From Bacillus sp. CECT 9360 (lineage in GTDB: Bacteria; Bacillota; Bacilli; Bacillales; DSM-1321): a DNA stretch of 64,000 bases. Position numbers and translations under genes: made by a program. The notes under the pieces are model-generated. The model had not been told where the DNA came from, did not search any database, and saw nothing but the letters and a program-made list of their open reading frames with translations. The stretch covers positions 248,001-312,000 of the forward strand of contig NZ_CAKKNA010000005.1 in assembly GCF_918741275.1 (NCBI RefSeq), written 5' to 3'. Positions 43,273-51,346 of this stretch are shown piece by piece (within the stretch, counting starts at the first letter, position 1; every line of letters begins with the position of its first letter).

Positions 43273-43665
43273 TCACTTCTCAACATTTCTTAATTGGGCA
43301 ATCCTCTCCCGTTTGGATGAAATCGAGTTTGCTAGAGTTTGATTTATTCCCTCGTAATAGGAAATTTTGTCTTCAATATTTTCTAACATATTCTCGATAT
43401 CTTGATTTCCAATTCTGACATATGCCTCTTCGATATAATTTCGAAACTCCAAGAAATCATTGGCATGACGACCATCCCAAACAACTGATGAAAGCTGAGG
43501 TTCATCAATGAATCTTTTGTTATGAAAAAAATCTTCCTGCTTTATCTCGATGTTTTTATGAGCGTGTTTAAGACGAACAAGCTTTTCTGTATTTTGATGT
43601 AATTGATTATTTAAATAAGATATGTCGTTATACAATTTGCCTATAACGTGATCATTATCGTCCAT
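43273..43665 (-). CDS. DUF5082/YwqH-type LXG-associated coiled-coil protein
   Basis: A 130-residue protein composed of two long coiled-coil helices: KLYNDISYLNNQLHQNTEKL near residue 10 and IENMLENIEDKISYYEGINQ near residue 85, joined by a short loop with WDGRHANDF, a plausible helix-turn equivalent to a WxG motif. It is the first gene of the LXG operon and precedes the YwqI-type gene by 12 bp. In B. subtilis-like loci this pair accompanies the LXG effector. GAGGTGATAAT precedes the ATG. Confidence 0.82.
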   Translation of the reverse strand: MDDNDHVIGKLYNDISYLNNQLHQNTEKLVRLKHAHKNIEIKQEDFFHNKRFIDEPQLSSVVWDGRHANDFLEFRNYIEEAYVRIGNQDIENMLENIEDKISYYEGINQTLANSISSKRERIAQLRNVEK

Positions 43666-44177
43666 ATTATCACCTCATTTATGTTCGAAATCCATGACTT
43701 ATGTACGCGTTCCCACTTTTTGCTAATATGACTATCTTATAAAAAATCCACCAAATTTGATACTAATAGAGTATGGAAATTACCAAAATAGAACTTTTTT
43801 ACTATAAATAGGAGTTCCTGCTTTTTAATTATGAAAAACTCATAAAACAGCATGATTTGCTAAATTATCTTCCCCCTATTAACTAATTTTATTAAGATAA
43901 GAGACTGTAAAAAGTGTCACATTCTGTAGTTTTTTGTCTAGTGTATACATACATAAAAAGCATCCAAGTGGATGCTCGATAAAAAAACATTAACCTGCTC
44001 CTTAAGACCATAATTTTACGCTCATTGGATGAATCATTATGATACAAGCAGCCTTTTTCTACTTATCCCTTGTTCTGCACAGAAAAAATCGATGTGTCTG
44101 ATCATCAGAAGATACAGCATTGGAATCAATGCGGGCTTCCTTTATGTTAACCATATATGTCTTCCTCTTACCTGGAT
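43666..44177. other. 512-bp intergenic stretch: LXG operon upstream region and a terminator
   Basis: AT-rich DNA. The part next to 43665 must hold the promoter of the LXG operon, but I see no clear operator. A hairpin AGCATCC-AAGT-GGATGCT (43959-43976) with T-run on the minus strand (CTTTTTATG) could terminate the vWA transcript arriving from the right. No coding region is evident. Confidence 0.5.
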
Positions 44178-44768
44178 TTATTGTTTTTTCTGTCTCCTTA
44201 CCGCCAATTCCTCTTCCACCCGGATATACATACTTTCCACACCAGTACTTGATGCTTCAAAGTTATAGGCATCATCCATACTAATCCCAATACTATCCGC
44301 TTCTTTTGCTGCATCAAGGTTTGCCCCAATAAAAATAAACTCCCAACTATATTTCTGTTTCTGGTGTTGTATCATCTCTTTTACTTTTTCATAGGTAAAT
44401 TCACGGCTCGAATTTTCCATGCCGTCAGTTGTAATGACGAATATAACCTTGCCGGGTTTTCGTTCCTCGCTGCTCTTCGACAACCTGTACCCCACATCCA
44501 AAATGGTCTTCCCCACTGCATCCAGCAATGCCGTAGACCCTCTCACAAAATAATCCTTATCCGTCAGTCTTGCATGGCTTGCATCAATGCCATTCCATAA
44601 TACTTCATACTGGTTATCAAAAAGTACTGTTGTAAGCAGCGTTTCGCCTTCCAGCCGGCATTGTTTTTCAATTAAAGAATTAAACCCGCCAATGGTATTA
44701 CTTTCAAGCCCCGCCATAGACCCGCTCCTATCAAGCAAGAAAATTATATCTGTTAGATTGCTGTTCAT
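44178..44768 (-). CDS. von Willebrand factor A domain protein
   Basis: A 196-residue single-domain vWA protein with an intact MIDAS: DRSGSM (residues about 13-18), Thr in the RGSTALLDAV segment (near residue 78) and Asp in VIFVITTDGMENSSREFTYE (near residue 110). It binds a divalent metal and probably a protein partner. The start at 44768 is set by GGGAGG 9 bases upstream; a nearer ATG sits on the site itself. It diverges from the HTH-like gene at 44868, an arrangement I have seen repeatedly in Firmicutes for these two families. The role is unknown. Confidence 0.85.
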   Translation of the reverse strand: MNSNLTDIIFLLDRSGSMAGLESNTIGGFNSLIEKQCRLEGETLLTTVLFDNQYEVLWNGIDASHARLTDKDYFVRGSTALLDAVGKTILDVGYRLSKSSEERKPGKVIFVITTDGMENSSREFTYEKVKEMIQHQKQKYSWEFIFIGANLDAAKEADSIGISMDDAYNFEASSTGVESMYIRVEEELAVRRQKKQ

Positions 44769-44867
44769 ACCAATCATCCTCCCAAATTATTAATCATGAT
44801 ATAATAGTAGCTGAGTTTATCCATGATTTGGTCGCCTCGAAAGCGACATTTTTGGGAGGCAGATGAT

Positions 44868-45368
44868 ATGCTCGATGAAAAGATACTTAGAGAAATTCAG
44901 GAGTATGTAGACAGTTACATTAACGAAGATTTTGCATTGGTTGTTAGTCCGGAATCTTTTAAGCTGGAGGAAACCCTTCAGGACATACATAATGATGAGT
45001 TAGAGGATTTTATAAAAACCAATCGTAAACCATTATTCAATCAGGTATTGTTTAGCTTTATCGAAAAAATAGGGGCCAGTGACCCAGAAATCTACAATAA
45101 AGCAGGAATTGACCGTAAACTTTTTTCAAAAATACGTAATTCAAACTACAGACCAGGGAAAAATACCGTTATTGCTCTTGCCTTAGCCCTCGAGCTAAAT
45201 ATAGAAGAAACCGATTCGCTTTTGAGTTCGGCTGGTTACTCCTTGTCAGACAGTGACACTTACGATTTGGTTCTTCAGTTCTGTTTAGAGAAGAAAATTT
45301 ATAATATTCATGATGTCAATCAAGCCTTGGACTATTTCAGTCTGAAGCCTTTGATTGGATCACTGTAA
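44868..45368 (+). CDS. HTH-like protein divergently paired with the vWA gene
   Basis: A 166-residue soluble protein. The N-terminal half is helical and acidic (EIQEYVDSYINEDFALVVSP). The central part GIDRKLFSKIRNSNYRPGKN, followed by TVIALALALELNIEETDSLL and SSAGYSLSDSD, resembles a Cro/XRE-type helix-turn-helix with the typical spacing. The ATG at 44868 lies 8 bases after GGGAGG. It could regulate itself and the vWA gene or act with the vWA protein; the family has no assigned function that I know of. Confidence 0.75.
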   Translation: MLDEKILREIQEYVDSYINEDFALVVSPESFKLEETLQDIHNDELEDFIKTNRKPLFNQVLFSFIEKIGASDPEIYNKAGIDRKLFSKIRNSNYRPGKNTVIALALALELNIEETDSLLSSAGYSLSDSDTYDLVLQFCLEKKIYNIHDVNQALDYFSLKPLIGSL

Positions 45369-45371
45369 TAA

Positions 45372-45427
45372 GTAGGAGATGGCCCATAAGTAAATACACT
45401 TCATGGGGACACCTCCTATTTCTTATT
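45372..45427 (+). terminator. Hairpin after the HTH-like gene
   Basis: AGTAGGAGATGG (about 45371-45382) pairs imperfectly with the CACCTCCTATTT arm at about 45411-45422, giving a long imperfect stem followed by TTTCTTATTTT. Position and flank fit a terminator, though pairing has mismatches. Confidence 0.5.
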
Positions 45428-45482
45428 TTGGGATTATATTAAGCCGCAAAAATAATATGAATTAAAGAATTTTTTGAACAGG

Positions 45483-45986
45483 TTAAGTAGAAGCAGCCGC
45501 TGTATTATTCTTTTCGATCGCATTGATTCCCATTACTATAGCAATTAATTCTTCAGATGGGAGCTCGTCTGTATAATTTTGCAATTGATAAGTCGGTGAT
45601 GAAAAAAACCCGCTGATCTTCGCAAATGTAGCTGCCAATTTCTTCTCCGCTTTATAAATCTCATATTGCTTTGAGAAGGCCTCTGATTTTACTAGAAAGG
45701 ATCCTCGCTCATAAGCATGATATTCATACTTCTTTGCGAAAAAAGTGAACTTTTGTTTTAGCACACCAATCTCTTGCCCCTGGTTATCATATACTTTCCA
45801 TTTAGATCTCAGTACAGGGAACTTAGCGCTAATCACCAGGTTACCTTCTGAATCCAATACATCCACTCCGGAAGAAAACACACTTTTCAAATCCAGCTCT
45901 CCTACTTTTTCTTTGGATTCATTATATATTTCGGTCCTTCCAGCTGAAAAGAAATTGTCAGTAAAGTAAAGTGATTCCCGGCTCAT
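45483..45986 (-). CDS. LURP-one-related / tubby-like beta-barrel protein
   Basis: A 167-residue protein of alternating strands: LYFTDNFFSAGRTEIYNESK, GNLVISAKFPVLRSKWKVYD, YEYHAYERGSFLVKSEAFSK, with a closing hydrophobic helix (SEELIAIVMGINAIEK). This is the pattern of the tubby C-terminal-like (scramblase/LURP-one) fold, which binds lipid or phosphoinositide in eukaryotes; bacterial members are uncharacterised. Its start is poorly supported by a ribosome binding site (AGGATCTCT). It stands alone. Confidence 0.7.
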   Translation of the reverse strand: MSRESLYFTDNFFSAGRTEIYNESKEKVGELDLKSVFSSGVDVLDSEGNLVISAKFPVLRSKWKVYDNQGQEIGVLKQKFTFFAKKYEYHAYERGSFLVKSEAFSKQYEIYKAEKKLAATFAKISGFFSSPTYQLQNYTDELPSEELIAIVMGINAIEKNNTAAAST

Positions 45987-46465
45987 AGAGATCCTTCTTT
46001 CATTAAAGGTTTTTGAAATTTCGCAACTAAATGCTGAAAAGAATCCTCTGAAATTTTCAATAAAAATACGATCTGGTGTTTTTTTGCAGATGATGGTGGC
46101 TTGTCAGAAGGATTTGATGCATTGGAGGATTTTAAACGGCTGCCTTCAAACGATACTGGCGGGATATGGACGACCAGAAGCGATAGTTGGCCACCTGTCA
46201 TAGAAAGCAGCCATTTAGAATAACCGTTTGCCACAATAGAAACGAACATCAACCCCAGTCATGGGCCTGTGCCTACATCCGTTTGAAGCATTGCCTCTTG
46301 TTCGCCCATTTTAATTCCATGCACTGTAATATTATCTACTCGATGGGGACAACAGCGGTATCTAAGTTTTTTATAGCTTCCACAGATGGAATCCACCATG
46401 TGACAACCTAAGGCGATCTTGATTATGACATGCCTGGAATGGTTGGTTTTCTACCTGTATTCTGC
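45987..46465. other. Stretch without a convincing gene, possibly decayed coding DNA
   Basis: On minus an open frame (45983-46252) lacks a ribosome binding site and family resemblance. Upstream of it the next frame gives HMVDSICGSYKKLRYRCCPH and then VDNITVHGIKMGEQEAMLQT before a stop, which reads like real protein broken by stops. I cannot name the source gene. Confidence 0.3.
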
Positions 46466-47566
46466 TTATTTTTCCACTCCTATTGCTTCGTTATTGAACT
46501 GGCCTGTTAGTTCCATTTCTTCTGGATGAAAAATAATTTTCACAGAATCTATTTCCCGATTTATGATTTTTCGGAATACCTCCGGACCTTCCTGTAAAGA
46601 CAGCCGATGAGAGATCATTGGTCCAGACTTGATTTGCCCAGTGCCTATATAATGTACGGTTGATGTCCATTCTTTACCAGGGAAAGGGGCTGAAAGTGCA
46701 TTCCATGATCCATGAATTTTTAATTCATTACGGACAATTTTTTCAAAATAGAATCGTTCAATTTGAATATCTGCATATGGTATCCCCATAAATACAACTT
46801 CTCCGCCTTTTCGAGGCAAGGCGAATACTTGTGCCGAAGTAATCGGAGAACCTGCTGATTCCACAGCAAGATCAACACCGCGGCCATTCGTGTATTCCAT
46901 AATTTGTTCATGTGCTGGTCTTTCTAATGAATTAATCGCGATATCCGCTCCAAGCTCTTTCGCAATTTGCAGTTTGTTATCGTCAATGTCAATGGCATAA
47001 ACTTTTTTTGCCCCAAAGATTTTAGCCCATTGTACCGCCAGTAAACCAATGCTTCCAACACCCATAATGGCTACTTCTGCTCCCGGTTGAATACTAGTAT
47101 GATAGAAACCGCGGGCTACTACGGCTGACGGTTCCACTAATGCCGCAGTATCATAGTCTACATGATCTGGAAGCGGGATGATATGGCTTTCAGGCAGTTT
47201 CGTATATTCTGCAAAAGCTCCAGGAAGGTAAGCACCTATTACATGCAGTCTTTCACATTGAGCCGGTTCTCCTCTACGGCAGCTTTCACACTCTCCGCAT
47301 ACGAAGGCCGGACAACCTGCAACACGGTCCCCAACTTTAATTCCTTTCACGGCTGGGCCGACTTCTGTTACTTCGCCGGAGAATTCATGACCAAAGGTCA
47401 TTCCCGCCACATAAGGTCCAAGTTTTTTATATCTGGACATATCTGAACCGCATATCCCTACAGACTTCACTTTAATAATCACATCGTCATCGTTTTCGAT
47501 CAGAGGTTCGGTAACATTATCTTCAAAACGCAGGTCCTGTGTTCCGTATAATTTTAATGCTTTCAC
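46466..47566 (-). CDS. gatD: Galactitol-1-phosphate 5-dehydrogenase-like enzyme
   Basis: A 366-residue zinc-dependent medium-chain dehydrogenase. Zinc ligands: Cys in VGICGSD near residue 39, the FGHEFSG histidine and glutamate near residue 65, and the structural-zinc loop CGECESCRRGEPAQC near residue 90. The cofactor loop is GVGSIGL. The late segment KIHGSWNALSAPFPGKEW is characteristic of GatD, which oxidises galactitol-1-phosphate to tagatose-6-phosphate. I use the GTG at 47566; an upstream ATG is 9 codons away. It is the last gene of the PTS operon. Confidence 0.8.
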   Translation of the reverse strand: MKALKLYGTQDLRFEDNVTEPLIENDDDVIIKVKSVGICGSDMSRYKKLGPYVAGMTFGHEFSGEVTEVGPAVKGIKVGDRVAGCPAFVCGECESCRRGEPAQCERLHVIGAYLPGAFAEYTKLPESHIIPLPDHVDYDTAALVEPSAVVARGFYHTSIQPGAEVAIMGVGSIGLLAVQWAKIFGAKKVYAIDIDDNKLQIAKELGADIAINSLERPAHEQIMEYTNGRGVDLAVESAGSPITSAQVFALPRKGGEVVFMGIPYADIQIERFYFEKIVRNELKIHGSWNALSAPFPGKEWTSTVHYIGTGQIKSGPMISHRLSLQEGPEVFRKIINREIDSVKIIFHPEEMELTGQFNNEAIGVEK

Positions 47567-47605
47567 TATTAACACCAATCTTTCCATTTTCAATGATGGT
47601 ATCTA

Positions 47606-47767
47606 TTAGTTTGTTGTTTCCTTCTTTGCATTGCTTTTTTTACTAAAAATGAGTTTATACGCTGCAATCCCAACAATTATAGAGTTAAAAATGACCTGGT
47701 ATTCAAAATAAAATTGACTTATTCCTCTTAAGGATCCCAACATAAAATCCAAAAACGTTTCTACCAT
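47606..47767 (-). CDS. 53-residue single-pass membrane protein in the gat operon
   Basis: From ATG at 47767, after AAAGAGGATAAAAA, the frame encodes MVETFLDFMLGSLRGISQFY followed by a transmembrane helix (VIFNSIIVGIAAYKLIF) and a lysine-rich tail (SKKSNAKKETTN). Its position between the two dehydrogenase genes of the operon on the same strand suggests cotranscription. No family is recognised. Small membrane proteins near PTS operons can modulate the permease, but there is no evidence for that here. Confidence 0.55.
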   Translation of the reverse strand: MVETFLDFMLGSLRGISQFYFEYQVIFNSIIVGIAAYKLIFSKKSNAKKETTN

Positions 47768-47937
47768 TTTTTATCCTCTTTTCTATGAAAACCAGATATA
47801 CGATTCGGTAACATCATAATCGTATTCCCTTTTCAATGTGATTAGTAATCAGCATTTGAAACCCTGCCGTTAATTATGGTTACTGCACCGCCCTTGCTTA
47901 TCCATTTATACTCCCCCCTTCCTATTGTTCTCTTTAT

Positions 47938-48969
47938 TTAGTCCACTGGTGTTAACAATACTTTAATGGCTTCACCGCTTTTAATTGCTTGGTAGGCTTC
48001 TTCCCATTGAGAAATAGTAAATTCATGTGTTACTAATGCTTTTGCATTAACCTTTCCTTCATTCATTAGTGCAAGCGATGGTTCCCAGTCAGCAGGCTTT
48101 TGACTTCTGCTTCCCACTACTTGGATTTCTTTTTGGATGATTTTTTCAAGATCAAATGGAATGTCAGGCTGAGCGAAAAGGCCAACTTGTGCATATTGCC
48201 CTTTTTTGTGCAGCAGATCAAGTCCTTGCTTAGCAGCCGGAACTGCACCGGAACATTCTAAAACTACATCAGCACCGTAACCATCTGTTAACTTATTGAC
48301 AAGATCTTTTACGTCCTCTTTCTGTGTATTCACCACATAATCGATTCCCAGTTCTCTTGCTTTATCTAAACGAACCTTATCATTTGTAAGGCCGGTGATG
48401 ATCACCTTGCCGCCTCGTGCTTTAGCAACTTGGGCAGCTAATAGCCCGATGGGTCCAGGACCAATTACTACGACAATATCCCCTTCATTAATCTCCGTCT
48501 TCGCTGCTGCGTGGTACGTACATGCTAATGGTTCTGTCATGGCTGCTGATTGGAAGTCCACATTTTCAGGAAGCAAGTGAACACTTTCTTTGCGGGCAAT
48601 CAGGTATTTGGAAAAAGCCCCATCTTGCTGTGTGCCTAAACCTTTACGGTGGCTGCAAAGATTGTAGTCGCCTGACTTGCAATACCTGCACTCTCCACAA
48701 ATATAATACGTCGTTTCAGAAGTTACACGGTCACCGACTTTAAAATCAGTTACTCCTTCTCCAATTTCTACAATAACACCAGAAAATTCATGACCTAAAG
48801 TAACAGGGACGCCTACTTTGTAATGTCCTTCATACGTATGAATATCGGAGCCGCAAATACCAGCGTATTTCACTTCAATTTTGATTTGGTTTTTTCCGGG
48901 TGATGGTACGGGTTTATCCTGAATTTCTAAATGGCCGAAGCCATGTTCTGTTTTGACTAATGATTTCAT
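47938..48969 (-). CDS. Zinc-dependent polyol dehydrogenase (sorbitol/iditol dehydrogenase type)
   Basis: A 343-residue medium-chain dehydrogenase. The catalytic zinc set is Cys in AGICGSD near residue 37 and LGHEFSG near residue 60; the structural zinc loop is CGECRYCKSGDYNLC near residue 90; the cofactor loop is IGPGPIGLLAAQ near residue 168. It most resembles sorbitol/L-iditol dehydrogenases that act on free or phosphorylated polyols. Having two dehydrogenases in one PTS operon suggests more than one polyol phosphate substrate or a redundant step. I chose the ATG at 48969, 8 bases after GGAGG. Confidence 0.82.
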   Translation of the reverse strand: MKSLVKTEHGFGHLEIQDKPVPSPGKNQIKIEVKYAGICGSDIHTYEGHYKVGVPVTLGHEFSGVIVEIGEGVTDFKVGDRVTSETTYYICGECRYCKSGDYNLCSHRKGLGTQQDGAFSKYLIARKESVHLLPENVDFQSAAMTEPLACTYHAAAKTEINEGDIVVVIGPGPIGLLAAQVAKARGGKVIITGLTNDKVRLDKARELGIDYVVNTQKEDVKDLVNKLTDGYGADVVLECSGAVPAAKQGLDLLHKKGQYAQVGLFAQPDIPFDLEKIIQKEIQVVGSRSQKPADWEPSLALMNEGKVNAKALVTHEFTISQWEEAYQAIKSGEAIKVLLTPVD

Positions 48970-49066
48970 TGTCAATGCCTCCTATCCCCTGATGAAAATC
49001 GTGTATTTACTCGAAAGGTACATACACGATTCCCATTCTCTTTTATTAGCTTTGTAGAATTAAATA

Positions 49067-50326
49067 CTAATTAAATATCGAAAATATTTTCCAAATAACA
49101 TAGTTTACTAAGTTACCGCCCTGATCAATACTTGAAACACTTGCTGATCCTTCAGGCAGGTTGATTTGAGCATCTTTCGCCATCTCTGTAAATATAGGTG
49201 CAATATCTGTTGCCATGTAAAGGGAAAGCGCTATCATTATTGTTCCAACAATTAAAGAATGAATGATGTTTCCTCGTGCTGCCCCTACAACGAATGCGAT
49301 TACAAATGGAATTGTCGCCAAGTCCCCGAATGGCAGTACAGCGTTGCCTGGTAATATAACCGCCAGCAATACGGTAATTGGTGTCAAAATCAGTGCGGTT
49401 GCGATTACGGATGGGTGTCCTAGCAATACCGCTGCATCAAGTCCAATATAAATTTCCCTATCACCAAAGTGTTTGCTTAACCAAGTACGGGCTGATTCGG
49501 ATACAGGCAATAACCCTTCCATCAAGATCTTAACCATACGCGGCATTAATACCATTACGGCAGCCATTGACATACCGATTTCGATAATATCGCCAACACC
49601 GTATCCTGCTAATGCTCCGATTGCTGCCCCGAGAATTAAACCCATTACCATGGAGTCCCCAAAGATACCAAAACGTTTTTGTATCGTGTCAGGATCTGCG
49701 TTTAACTTGTTCAATCCAGGAATTTTTTGAATGCCTTTTACTAAGAGAATAAACGGCGCGTAGGAAATCGTACTGCCGGTTGCCACTGAAACACCTGGCA
49801 TATCATAGAATTCGCTAACCATCGGTTGAGTCCAGTCAGCAACTTTAAGACATACAATCTGGAAGATTGCGGCTGCGATCAAACCTTGAACTATGCTGCC
49901 TGAAATGGTGTATATCAAAGCACCCATAAATGTATAATGCCAATAGTTCCAAATATCCACATTCATTGTTTTCGTTGTCTTTGTCAAAAGCATGACAACG
50001 TTTACAACAAGCCCGAGCGGAATGATAAATGCCGCTATTACAGATGCCCATGCAACTGATGATGTTGCCGGCCAACCTACATCAATAACGTTTAATTCTA
50101 CACCTAATCGATCAACCATCCCTTGAGCAGCTGGACCAAGGTTTTTCGTTAATAAATCGATAACCAGGAAAATACCGACAAATGCAACCCCGATGGTTAA
50201 ACCAGAACGAAATGCTTTACCAGGTTTTTGGCCGAAGAGTAATCCCAATAAGAAAATGACCACTGGCAGAATAACGGTTGCACCCAGACCTAGAAAGCCT
50301 TGGATAAAATCGACAAATGCTTGCAT
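49067..50326 (-). CDS. gatC: PTS galactitol-type permease, EIIC component
   Basis: A 419-residue integral membrane EIIC of the galactitol family, with 11-12 hydrophobic segments. It opens FVDFIQGFLGLGATVILPVV, and SVAWASVIAAFIIPLGLVVN near residue 90 and YVGLDAA-like EIYIGLDAAVLLGHPSVIAT near residue 290 are family hallmarks. It transports and phosphorylates galactitol or a related polyol together with the EIIB and EIIA proteins encoded upstream. It is preceded by gatB with an 84-bp gap. Confidence 0.9.
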   Translation of the reverse strand: MQAFVDFIQGFLGLGATVILPVVIFLLGLLFGQKPGKAFRSGLTIGVAFVGIFLVIDLLTKNLGPAAQGMVDRLGVELNVIDVGWPATSSVAWASVIAAFIIPLGLVVNVVMLLTKTTKTMNVDIWNYWHYTFMGALIYTISGSIVQGLIAAAIFQIVCLKVADWTQPMVSEFYDMPGVSVATGSTISYAPFILLVKGIQKIPGLNKLNADPDTIQKRFGIFGDSMVMGLILGAAIGALAGYGVGDIIEIGMSMAAVMVLMPRMVKILMEGLLPVSESARTWLSKHFGDREIYIGLDAAVLLGHPSVIATALILTPITVLLAVILPGNAVLPFGDLATIPFVIAFVVGAARGNIIHSLIVGTIMIALSLYMATDIAPIFTEMAKDAQINLPEGSASVSSIDQGGNLVNYVIWKIFSIFN

Positions 50327-50410
50327 GAAAATGCCCCCTCACGATTAATGTGCAGTCCTTTTGGATTTTCTTAAAAGAATGAATCCATGACTATCACATC
50401 TATCTATAGA

Positions 50411-50695
50411 TTATTTTTTTAGTGCTTCTAAAATCTGTTGTTTCGTTTCTTCAATCCCAATTCCAGTCAAGAAATTACGGGCATTGATTACCGGAAAATT
50501 ATACTCTTTCTTCGTCATCGCTGTCGTAACCAGTAGATCTGCTGTATCTTCATAAGCCGCCACTTCCGCAATTTTTATTTGAATCAGATTAACATCGAGC
50601 TTATGTTCTTTTGCCATTTCTTCAATTGCGTTATTTACCACCGTTGAAGTTGCAATCCCTGCTCCACATGCTACCAGTACTTGTTTTTTTGCCAT
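50411..50695 (-). CDS. gatB: PTS galactitol-type EIIB component
   Basis: A 94-residue EIIB: MAKKQVLVACGAGIATSTVV puts the phosphorylated cysteine at position 10 in the CGAGIATS loop. The remaining fold (LIQIKIAEVAAYEDTADLLV) is standard for GatB. It transfers phosphate from EIIA to the sugar during transport. The ATG lies 7-8 bases after TAGGAGG. A truncated copy of its first codons lies just upstream at 50771-50824. Confidence 0.92.
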   Translation of the reverse strand: MAKKQVLVACGAGIATSTVVNNAIEEMAKEHKLDVNLIQIKIAEVAAYEDTADLLVTTAMTKKEYNFPVINARNFLTGIGIEETKQQILEALKK

Positions 50696-50770
50696 TTTTA
50701 TAGCCTCCTATTTATATAAGATCTACTTTACTATCAAAAGCATGCTACTAATCTTTCGTTTTAAATTCGT

Positions 50771-50824
50771 CTAGCTTTTCGCAATTTTCCCAATTCCGGT
50801 TGCAAGAACCTGCTTTTTTGCCAT
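50771..50824 (-). pseudogene. Truncated EIIB start, 17-codon remnant
   Basis: Starting directly after the gatA stop, with AAGGAGGTGAAAGATAA as ribosome binding site, the frame reads MAKKQVLATGIGKIAKS and stops at TAG. The first eight codons match gatB exactly at the protein level. It is either a scar of a tandem duplication of gatB or a leader peptide; the lost CGAGIATS loop means it cannot function as EIIB. Confidence 0.55.
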
Positions 50825-51313
50825 TTATCTTTCACCTCCTTGAAGTACGACAAGATCTAAAGTGTTTTCCAGAAGGTTTTTCACCTCTGTTTTATTCTTT
50901 TGATTCACTATACTTTTAAGAACCTCTTCATTCCGAAATACTTGCATAAGATTTTGTAAAAGTGAAAGCTGGGAATGAGCCTCATCCATAGCTAACATAA
51001 ATATTAATTGGACAGGCGTTGTCTCGCTATCGCTACCCATAATGACGAAATCAACCGGCTTTTTTAATACGGCTACGCTGATTGTTTTTTTTATTACATG
51101 GTCAACATCGGTATGGGGAATGGCTACAGAAACTCCAGCGGTTGGCAGGCCTGTTGCAAATTCTTTTTCCCTGTTAATGATGGCAGGAATAAAACTCTCT
51201 TTTACTAACCCTTTATCCACTAGATTCTGTGCGATCACTTCAAGTATTTCTTCTTTGGAATCGCCGTCAACATCGAGTAAAATGACAGATTCATCAAAAA
51301 CCAATTCACTCAT
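50825..51313 (-). CDS. gatA: PTS galactitol-type EIIA component
   Basis: A 162-residue EIIA of the fructose/mannitol-type fold. AGVSVAIPHTDVDHV near residue 59 contains the phosphorylatable His (VAIPHT), and PVQLIFMLAMDEAHSQLSLL near residue 105 is the conserved second half. It accepts phosphate from HPr and passes it to the EIIB protein. It follows the activator gene by 33 bp. AGGGGTGTAGAT precedes the ATG. Confidence 0.9.
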   Translation of the reverse strand: MSELVFDESVILLDVDGDSKEEILEVIAQNLVDKGLVKESFIPAIINREKEFATGLPTAGVSVAIPHTDVDHVIKKTISVAVLKKPVDFVIMGSDSETTPVQLIFMLAMDEAHSQLSLLQNLMQVFRNEEVLKSIVNQKNKTEVKNLLENTLDLVVLQGGER

Positions 51314-51346
51314 ATCTACACCCCTATTTGTTTGAACTTTCCTCTA

